Shown here in pieces: positions 39,480 through 48,579 of a DNA stretch of 64,000 bases. Every line of letters begins with the position of its first letter. Within the stretch, counting starts at the first letter, position 1. Source of the stretch: Tethya wilhelma (lineage: Eukaryota; Porifera; Demospongiae; Tethyida; Tethyidae); NCBI GenBank assembly GCA_964030475.1, contig CAXIPT010000003.1:7136511-7200510 (forward strand), in the 5' to 3' direction. A program made the translations under genes and the position numbers. The notes beneath the pieces were generated by a model that was given only the letters and a program-made list of their open reading frames with translations, did no database searches and had not been told where the DNA came from.

Positions 39480-41460
39480 CTAGCACTTGGAGTTCCATCA
39501 AGGTTGAACTCCTCATCGCTGTCATCCTCTTCGTTGAAGTCAACTGACCTACATGTACAATAGCATTACTGAGTATTTATACATTGTGAAATTGTAATTC
39601 GTACTCACCTGAGTACTTGCAAGTTCTTAGACACATAATTCATCCAGATGGCATTGGTGAACTTGTAACTCTTCTTCACTCTCACTTTCATGGGTGTGCG
39701 GCGATCATGCCTTCTCAAGTCCAGCACCATTTGCTCACTAGTGTATGGCCTCTGACTGTTCTCATTCTATTTCAAAACAGAAAAGTGCCAAAATGCACAC
39801 GCTTCGGTATGTAGGTTAGGAGCGAATGGTTGAATGACTCCACCCAGTAAGTATTGTGACACTATAAGAAATAAGATAAATAGGTATTTCAATGCAACAA
39901 TCAGAAAGTTTACTATTGAATATTGTGATGTAATTGTTAGATTATTAATGTTGTTTGTTTTTTGTCAATGTCTATTTGTGTGAGTAAGTGGTTGTGATTG
40001 TGTGTAAGCTGTTAAATGTTCTAGAAGGATCTAAACTGGTTTGTTCTGTTGTAATTCCTGTTTGTCCTGTTTTTGAGTTTAGTTAGTATTTAAGGAGCTG
40101 TACATCATACCTAATTGTTGAGTTGTTAAGAAAGTTTGCTGTTCACTGATCAAAGTGAAATTACATTGTGCATGTGGAGGGCCTTTCTTTAACATACCAG
40201 CCTACTTACTCAACAAAAGGACTCAGCGTTACGGAAAATGAGAGTGGACTTCAACATCTTCTCATATGCTTCAGCTGCCTTCGCATCTGTGATGGTAATC
40301 TTGTTGGAGACATACCCATCTCTCTTGCAGAATGGCAGCTGGTGTGGATGCCCTGCACATGTGAGACAAGAGACATACATAATAGTGGTAAAACTATAGC
40401 TATAGCATACCTGATAGTGCTTCACGATGTTCAGAATTGCACTACGCAACTCTTGGGCATCCACCACAATTCTTCATCGTCCAGTAAAGATACGTCTTGG
40501 TGCTCTTGCCTGTCAAGAAACACATAAAAATCATGAGTCATTCAAGATAAAAGCTATATTACATACACTTGTCAGACAGCTGATGGAACTACTTCTTCCC
40601 TTCCCACTTCTGTGCACCCTGGGCAATCTTTTTCATTGCCTTTGCCACATTTTTTGTATAACACACACATACAGCTTATAGTCTTTCTTGGAGTCACATT
40701 TATGCACATACCATGCCAAGTATCGTAAAAATTGACCAGGCTGAGGGAGTCAGTGATGTAGCCACTCACAGATGTAGCGTAGTCATGGGCGACCTCACGC
40801 ACATCCAAACCTGAAAGTTTACTTACTATTACTTGCACCCATAGTTGCTGCACATGACTCACTTGACATCACTTGTGTCACTGCACTCCTGGGTGCAGGC
40901 AAGTTCCTGGGTTTGGGCAACTGTATGCTCCTTCCTGGACTTGGTGCAGACACCAATAACCTTCTTGTTGCTAGAGAATGAAAAGAGCAAAAGAATAAAA
41001 AAATAAGAAATAAGAAACAATAAGAATCAAACGAATCAAAAATATCAATCATGACCACAAATAATTATATTACCTTCCAGAGAGACAGCCGACAGTCGAG
41101 TGGTAGGCATTGGATGTGGAGTCATGATGAGCATCAGTCATGACCCACTATAACATTATATTATGTAGTTTTGAACAGTAGGTGTTAATTTATTTTTTTT
41201 TATCCATACCTCTCCAGCAAGAGTGTAGTTGTCACTACTCTTAGCATTGTCTATGGCTGCTTGCATCGATTCCTCAGCACACTCACGGACACACTCAAGG
41301 TAGTACCTGGCCAGATTTGTACACTAATGATAATATAAATGACGTCAACATTATTCAGGTGTATAGAACATTCCCATATTGATACCATTCTTGATGTAGG
41401 ACTTGCTCAATGTCCTAAACCTGATAGCTGCCCAAACTTGCTCCCACAATGATGCAGCCC
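39480..41460 (-). pseudogene. Decayed transposase-like gene (YWVESFN family)
   Basis: Minus-strand exons read in order: WEQVWAAIRF (41400-41460); YYLECVRECAEESMQAAI with YTLAGE (about 41225-41335); VMTDAHHDSTSNAYHSTVG (about 41090-41150); KKVIGVCTKSRKEHTVAQ (about 40860-40975); REVAHDYATSVSGYI to NFYDTWH (about 40715-40810); KNVAKAMKKIAQGAQKWEGK (about 40590-40650); SAILNIVKHYQ (about 40410-40460); AAEAYEKMLKSTLIFRNAES (about 40213-40350); NTYWVESFNHSLLTYIPKR (about 39780-39860); a basic C-terminal exon. The pattern of a catalytic-looking DxHHDS block and a later SFC..NTYWVESFN block fits a DDE-like integrase fold found in many uncharacterised invertebrate proteins. A TAG replaces the expected Trp at 40589-40591, a frame change occurs near 40460, and a TGA ends the SFC exon at 40210-40212. 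It is therefore inactive. Confidence 0.6.
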
Positions 41461-41479
41461 GCACACCGATTATAAGCCT

Positions 41480-41705
41480 GTCAGTAAGCAAAGCATTCTG
41501 AGACTGAGATCAGATGTTATACGCTTGAGTAAGCCATGCTAAGCCATATGTTAAGCCTGTGATGACCTGTTATAAACCTGAATAAGCCATGCTCGCGATG
41601 TATAAGCCATGCTAATCCTGTATTTACTTGCATGAGTAAGCCATGCTAAGCCTGTTATAAGATGTTATAAGCCTGAGTATAAGCCATACTGAGCCATAAG
41701 ACATA
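41480..41705. repeat. Degenerate TAAGCC-rich tandem repeat
   Basis: Irregular copies of motifs such as gagtaagccatgctaagcc and gttataagcctgagtaagcc at loose spacing. No coding capacity is seen. Confidence 0.7.
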
Positions 41706-42264
41706 CCAAATGAAGGCACCGATGGTACACAAGCCTCGGCACACTAGTACTATAGCTCACCGTCACATGCATATACTGTACACTCTATAAAAGATTACAT
41801 GAGTGTATCAAGACAATAATCCAACTATGTCAGGTTAGCCACATAACTCTGTGATGAAACAGAACAAGCATTATGCATCATAGATATACTTGCTCATCAT
41901 GATTCACTGTCCAAGCATATCTGAGTACTTGTAGCAAGTTAACCAGATGAACTATACTTAGCAGCAATGCCATCCACTCATAGATATTTATCTAAGATGC
42001 ACTTGAATGCTCAGCTGTTGTCAAATATAGCTAGCTATTGACCAAGGTCTAGCTGGACTGACTACCAGTGAAAAATCAGTAGCCATGCAGCTTAGCTAGC
42101 TGGCCACACTGAAAAATTTATACATGCTAATACATCTATATGCTTACATAGTAAGCAGGCCAACTTCTGGATGTCTTGCCTAGTACCACTGACTGCACTG
42201 ACCAACAGCAACATCACAGCATCTAAATTTCAAACTAATTCTAGAAAACGCACACCAGATTAAT

Positions 42265-42466
42265 AGGCGTGGTCTCGAAGCTAAGCACTCAAAAGAAGCA
42301 CAAAAGCCTCAAATCTCAGTAACTATACAGCGTTTTGAACACCGAAAAATAAACATCTACATGATCATTCAGATTTATGAACGTAAGTACTATTAAATTT
42401 GTTGCCAGAGCTGCCTTTCTTGAGATTTCGATGGAACAGATGGACAAAACGACTACCATAATCCTC
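42265..42466. repeat. Inverted diverged copy of the 30.8-kb repeat
   Basis: It reads from aataggcgtggtctcgaagc to tggacaaaacgactaccata, matching the reverse complement of 30790-31050. It lacks the (GTCT)n expansion and is abutted by the next element. Confidence 0.7.
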
Positions 42467-42969
42467 TAGAGGAGGTTGAACATGCATCACGTGCGAATCT
42501 AATTTGCATGTGCATCGACTGCTCTCGGTCATTTGTAAATAGTGAATGGAAGTGGTCGGGATGAAATAAAGCTGCCTGAGGAAAATACGCTCATCCTTGA
42601 CGATGTTCTACTTGCTTGCAAAACCATTTATGTTATACAGTTTTATCGTGTTCAGGACTTTCTGCAGCTTTGCACATCAACAAAGCGGCCCGCTGCTGCT
42701 CTGGATAGACCTTGGACAGCAAAGGTTAGACAGCAGCCAAGCCCCGCCGAGCCCCTGCAAAATTCCCACATATTCTGCTTAGAACGTGAACACAATTAGC
42801 AAAAAGTTGTGCTTTTGGCTTCTTGACTTGTATCCTACATCTTTGTTGCTCCAACAATCAAAGACCAGCCATAATAAGCTGCTTCATTCGGTGTGGAGGA
42901 CAGTTATCCAGGAATGCTAATTAAACTCGCTACTATGACGTAATTATTACGCATGTCCAACCTCCTCTG
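42467..42969. mobile_element. 503-bp element, CAGAGGAGGTT family
   Basis: The ends tagaggaggttgaacatgc and its near complement gcatgtccaacctcctctg pair. No flanking duplication is seen: agtcagtcc on the right has no match on the left. It may be inserted into the neighbouring repeat or be chimeric. A 61- to 85-codon open frame inside it is not recognisable. Confidence 0.6.
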
Positions 42970-42988
42970 AGTCAGTCCAAGTCAATCT

Positions 42989-44394
42989 CAGAGGAGATTG
43001 CAAGCTAGCAATTAGTCTATCGAGCTAGACCCTTTTATCTACCCCTGACATGCGACAGGGGGAAAAAAGGGTCTAGCACAGGTCACTGTTACAATGCAAT
43101 TAATTAGTACAGAAGCCATAATGCATGATGTGGTTGGTTGTAAGTGGTTGTGAAACCAAGCTGGTAACTGTAATGATATTCACCACCTTTTGCAGCAGTG
43201 GTAGCAATAGTAGCGCCGCTGTAGTATTCATAACACCACTTATCCTACAACTTCACAGCTAGTACGGCCTTGCAGCGCCTACGCAGTAATTGCTTTTGAG
43301 ATTTCGAAAGCTCGCGCTCATTGGTCGAAAACGGCCGTGACGTAGGCAATTAAAAGTGACCTGTGCTAGACCCTCTTTCTCTCCCTGGCGTTAGGCAGCG
43401 GTGAGAAAAGGACTAGCTAGCAATTAGAGAATGCGTGAATATTAAACGTTGATTGCTTAAAATTGCTGAATCAGCGATCTTTTCTGCTGATTTAGCAACA
43501 TTTACGGAGGTATACCTGTCACTGGAATTTTGGTCCTGATAATTTTGGTCCCCCGGACCAAAATTTGCATGAAAAATTTGGTCCAGGACCATTATTTGCA
43601 GAAATTACCTTGAAATTTTTGGTCCCCCCCTGATAAATTTGGTCCGGGGTTACAAGACCAAAATTTTGATCAAATAATATTTTTAAAAAATGGTCCAGGA
43701 TCGAAAATTTTACGTACATGACATAATGCCAAGTATTTTGGCCCCCCTACATAACTATAGTTTCAATCAGTGCAGTAGCAGCATTGTTTCCATCAACAGC
43801 TGAGCAATGTTATGTACATACAAACTTGATAATCAGTAATCAGTTGACATGCAAAAGATAATTATTGTAATGACAAAAATAAATTAAGTAATTTGTATTG
43901 ACAAAAATAAATTAAATAATTATTGCTGAGCACAACAATTGCAATCCCATACTTTACGATTTCTTTTATAGCGATTTCTTCTATAGCCTCACTTCGCTCG
44001 GAATTAGGACGCCAGGTCGTGCCCGGTATATACATGGGACTCTAGCTCCTCGTGCCAGCTAGCTCAGCCAGGCTCTGGAGTCTATCTCTGTAAAAGACTG
44101 TTTCTAGAGCCTAGGCAAGTTTATTTTATAAGAGTGAATGGATGTTCAACCTTTTAGCAAGCTACTTTTCGGTGACTTTCTTCCCGGACCGCAATTTTTA
44201 AAGGGGGACCAAATTTATTGCAAATTTTGGTCCACCCGGACCGAAATTTTTGCCGGACCAAAATTTTCTTGACATACCTGCAGTACACGGAGAATAAATG
44301 CTGATCAGGCAGAAAAAGATCGCTGACTCAGCAATTTTTAAGCAATCAACGTTATCCGTGCAATCTCTAATTGCGCACTTGCAACCTCCTCTGA
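42989..44394. mobile_element. 1.4-kb element, CAGAGGAG family, 9-bp target duplication
   Basis: The left end cagaggagattgcaagctag pairs with the right end cacttgcaacctcctctg. AGTCAATCT flanks both ends (42980-42988 and 44395-44403). Inside are further inverted blocks: gggtctagcacaggtcact near 43068 with agtgacctgtgctagaccct near 43358, and ttttggtcc-type palindromes near 43520-43700 and 44190-44270. Nested insertions are therefore likely. No transposase is recognised. Confidence 0.75.
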
Positions 44395-44403
44395 GTCAAT
44401 CTG

Positions 44404-45112
44404 AGTCATTCTGAGATATACAAGTTGCAAATCACAAAAGCTAATGAACCCTGAACTCTAAACTCTTTTTGTTGTTTGCCGTCAGCATGGTGCACCTTAT
44501 TGGCTTATATATTATTTTTGCTCAACCTATACCTCACAATTGTTCAGCTCTGAACCATAATGTATCAATCAATAATTCTATGGTGCACCATGTGTATATA
44601 TATTTTTAATAATCAGTTGTACTTAATATCTGATGTGATGTGTAACATAGCAGCTTCTGTTTATATTTTTCAATCACTATTATAAACATTGATTTTAATC
44701 TCAATTATTGTAAACATTATGTAATCAACTGTACTATTATCAGTGTGTCCCACTTGGACACTAGCTGTTTTAATTATTGACAACTATTTATTTTACTGTT
44801 GATACTCATCATCTGGACATCTGGACATCTTCAGGAAGTAGACCTCAAGCACTTCTCTAACTCAGTGTGCCAGTACTAACACACCATCATGGTCATCATC
44901 ATCATCTGGACACATTGTCACAACATAAAGCTGATGCCCACGCTTCTACTCCCAATATTCATAAGTTAGCTAACCATCTTCTAGCAACAACTCTATTCAG
45001 TAAACTGTACATGATACTTCATGTTAAATTCTCAAATTTATTGAACTACACCTGCTAACTTCATCCATGAACTTAGAAGTCAACCTGCTACGAGTCTAAT
45101 TATACTTCAACA
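44404..45112. other. Intergenic, AT-rich, with diverged short repeats
   Basis: No gene is recognised. From about 44985 a loosely repeated ~125-bp block (aatttattgaactacacctg, cacaatcagtacc) leads into the duplicated segment. Confidence 0.45.
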
Positions 45113-45389
45113 TGCAAGTCCTCACAATCAGTACCTTGGAACAATCATCAAATTTATAGAATTACACCTATCAACCCCATCAACAGTGAACTTTGTTGTA
45201 CAGTAAAAGTTGACCTGTACGTTACCAGTCTGATTGTGCTTCAACATGCAACTCTTCACAATCAGTACCAACAATCATCAATAGTCTACTAACATATCTG
45301 TATTGTATTTGAACTTCAATACTGGACTATGTAAGCTTCTGAATCAGCAATCTATCATTTCGAGGCTCATATAGCTAATACTTCACAGC

Positions 45390-45967
45390 AATCTGTCCAG
45401 AGGCTGGCCACCAGGATGATTTACAGACGTGGCCCTTCTTCAAGTCATTCTACACAGGCCTTTACTCCTCTCCCTTCTCTCCATGTCAGGAGATGGAAGA
45501 TGAAGGCTATGGTGTGTGCAAGGATTTTGAAGAATTGCTCCATCATTTCTCCTTCTGTGTTGTCTCCTCACCCTCATCCTAGCCAAAGACTTCACCACTT
45601 CTTTCCTTTGTCCACCCCTTTTGCTAGAAAATCTTCTCATCAGTCATCTTTTTTTATCTCAAAGTGTTAAAATCTGGAATATTTTACCAAACAATGTATT
45701 TGTGCTCCCTCTGGAGAATCTTTTTTACATCGTCTTAAGACTGTTTCTGTTTACAATGTTTAGTACTTGTTTTTGTTCATGTGCTTCACATGTTTTTATT
45801 ACTCTGTGTTCAAAATCATCTTTGTTTGTTTTTTTGTTGTTGTTTTTCATTTTCTGGGCAGGCTTAGTATTAGCATTAAGTTTCTTTTGCCTTCACCCTA
45901 ATGCCGTACTCTGTATTGTATTGCACTGAATTTCATAAATAAAAAAAAAATTAAAAATTAAAAAATC
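45390..45967 (+). mobile_element. 3' end of a LINE retrotransposon
   Basis: Frames read SVQRLATRMIYRRGPSS and PFARKSSHQSSFF, then, after a frame change, SVKIWNILPNNVF. This resembles the extreme C-terminus of non-LTR reverse transcriptases (SFFPRTIRIWN.LP..V). An A-rich tail with aataaa follows at 45937-45967. It is 5' truncated and inactive. An identical copy lies at 47512-48089 in the second repeat unit. Confidence 0.5.
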
Positions 45968-46457
45968 AGATCTTATTTTGTAACATTTTATGCTAATCAT
46001 TATTGCCATTTTGTAAAGAAATTATTAAAATAAAATATTGCTACTGTATGTTTAATTATTTCCAGTATGCATGCCCACAATTATATGTGACGAGGCTTGT
46101 GCACCAAAGGTACCTTCATTTTATTCGTACTGCAAGTTTAAACCGATCAGTTAACAGACACCTGGATGATGAGATCTACTTTTATGTGTACTGAATAACT
46201 CTTTTGTTCATAACAATCACTATTGCTTACAAATCTTATATTATGCTTATATGTACACTGTTTGTATGTTCCTATTGCTCCTATTTTGGAGTGCTATTAT
46301 TACGATTACAATTACAATTATCACTATGGCCCAGTGCTTGCCATGCGTTCCATATATGGCAGGCAGGCCAGCCATTGCTGCGTGCGCCGCACACTGTTAC
46401 GCGAACCTTAGCACATGCTGAATCTATTCACTCACCTTGTGGAAATCAGGTCCTGCA

Positions 46458-47414
46458 ATGCATTTACTGTGTGCCTTCTCAGTAGTACTCTTCTTAGGGG
46501 TAACTTCAACTGGTGCTTCCATCTCAGAGGAGAGCTATGCCTCAGTCCAAGGTATGGATGGAATAAATGTGCTTTCACTGATGCTCCAGAATGTTATGTA
46601 TTTATTATTGTTGCTTTTTGTAATGTATGTAGAACGTCAATATGCTGTATCTGAGACCATCAGTGAAGCAAAACAGAGGAGCATTGAAAGAGAGGAGTCA
46701 CTTCTCAATGGTGTGAAAAGCCAATCACAGAAGTCAGGACAGTACACTAGCAGTCAATTGCTGTCCAAGTTCTTCAAGCGTCCTTCACCTAAAGCCGTCA
46801 AGCTAGGTCTTGCACAACTCACGTATGAGGACATGGTTCACAGGGCCGAGAAAAAGCTCTCAGAGATGAAGCAATCCTCTCAGCCTAGTGTTATGAACTC
46901 TGAAGCAAGAGCTGAGGCACTTGCAGAGGAACTGTTTCACAAGCCTGGCTCTTTACTCACTTCAGAGGAAATTGCTCACATGTGGCAAGAGAGTGGATGT
47001 CAAGACCTCCGCCAACCACCATCATGTAATTTTGCCACTGTGAACCAGTTCCGCACCATCGATGGGACGTGTAACAACTTGGACAATCCTCTTCGTGGAT
47101 CCTCAGGGAGTGCTTTTGCTCGCCTGCTGCCTGGCTGGTATGAGGATGGAATAAGCTCACTGAGGGGCCAGTTGCAGGCTCAGAGTGACGTTCTAGACAT
47201 TGGACCCTTCGTCCCTCCCTATCCCAGTCCACGTTGCAAGTCCTCACAATCAGTACCTTGGAACAATCATCAAATTTATAGAATTACACCTATCAACCCC
47301 ATCAACAGTGAACTTTGTTGTACAGTAAAAGTTGACCTGTACGTTACCAGTCTGATTGTGCTTCAACATGCAACTCTTCACAATCAGTACCAACAATCAT
47401 CAATAGTCTACTAA
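46458..47414 (+). pseudogene. Truncated peroxidase 2 copy with foreign tail
   Basis: Identical to the first ~258 codons of peroxidase 2, including the signal peptide, up to PFVPPYPSPR. It then runs across the duplication junction into intergenic sequence and adds about 60 unrelated residues before a stop at 47414. It ends before the haem pocket, so it has no distal His, Arg or proximal His and cannot be a peroxidase. If transcribed, it could give a secreted N-terminal fragment. Confidence 0.85.
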
Positions 47415-47511
47415 CATATCTGTATTGTATTTGAACTTCAATACTGGACTATGTAAGCTTCTGAATCAGCAATCTATCATTTCGAGGCTCATATAGCTAA
47501 TACTTCACAGC

Positions 47512-48089
47512 AATCTGTCCAGAGGCTGGCCACCAGGATGATTTACAGACGTGGCCCTTCTTCAAGTCATTCTACACAGGCCTTTACTCCTCTCCCTTCT
47601 CTCCATGTCAGGAGATGGAAGATGAAGGCTATGGTGTGTGCAAGGATTTTGAAGAATTGCTCCATCATTTCTCCTTCTGTGTTGTCTCCTCACCCTCATC
47701 CTAGCCAAAGACTTCACCACTTCTTTCCTTTGTCCACCCCTTTTGCTAGAAAATCTTCTCATCAGTCATCTTTTTTTATCTCAAAGTGTTAAAATCTGGA
47801 ATATTTTACCAAACAATGTATTTGTGCTCCCTCTGGAGAATCTTTTTTACATCGTCTTAAGACTGTTTCTGTTTACAATGTTTAGTACTTGTTTTTGTTC
47901 ATGTGCTTCACATGTTTTTATTACTCTGTGTTCAAAATCATCTTTGTTTGTTTTTTTGTTGTTGTTTTTCATTTTCTGGGCAGGCTTAGTATTAGCATTA
48001 AGTTTCTTTTGCCTTCACCCTAATGCCGTACTCTGTATTGTATTGCACTGAATTTCATAAATAAAAAAAAAATTAAAAATTAAAAAATC
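47512..48089 (+). mobile_element. Second copy of the LINE 3' end
   Basis: The duplicate of 45390-45967 carried by the tandem repeat, with the same frame break and A-rich tail. Confidence 0.5.
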
Positions 48090-48579
48090 AGATCTTATTT
48101 TGTAACATTTTATGCTAATCATTATTGCCATTTTGTAAAGAAATTATTAAAATAAAATATTGCTACTGTATGTTTAATTATTTCCAGTATGCATGCCCAC
48201 AATTATATGTGACGAGGCTTGTGCACCAAAGGTACCTTCATTTTATTCGTACTGCAAGTTTAAACCGATCAGTTAACAGACACCTGGATGATGAGATCTA
48301 CTTTTATGTGTACTGAATAACTCTTTTGTTCATAACAATCACTATTGCTTACAAATCTTATATTATGCTTATATGTACACTGTTTGTATGTTCCTATTGC
48401 TCCTATTTTGGAGTGCTATTATTACGATTACAATTACAATTATCACTATGGCCCAGTGCTTGCCATGCGTTCCATATATGGCAGGCAGGCCAGCCATTGC
48501 TGCGTGCGCCGCACACTGTTACGCGAACCTTAGCACATGCTGAATCTATTCACTCACCTTGTGGAAATCAGGTCCTGCA

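Noticed and set aside
42542..42799. 85-codon open frame
   Set aside because: It lies wholly inside a CAGAGGAG-type element, with no motif or splice support.
43519..43719. Open frame with repeated Gly-Pro-Lys motifs
   Set aside because: It arises from ttttggtcc palindromes inside a transposon.
48559..48579. Seven-codon upstream extension of peroxidase 2
   Set aside because: It starts at TTG; the ATG at 48580 begins directly at the signal peptide.
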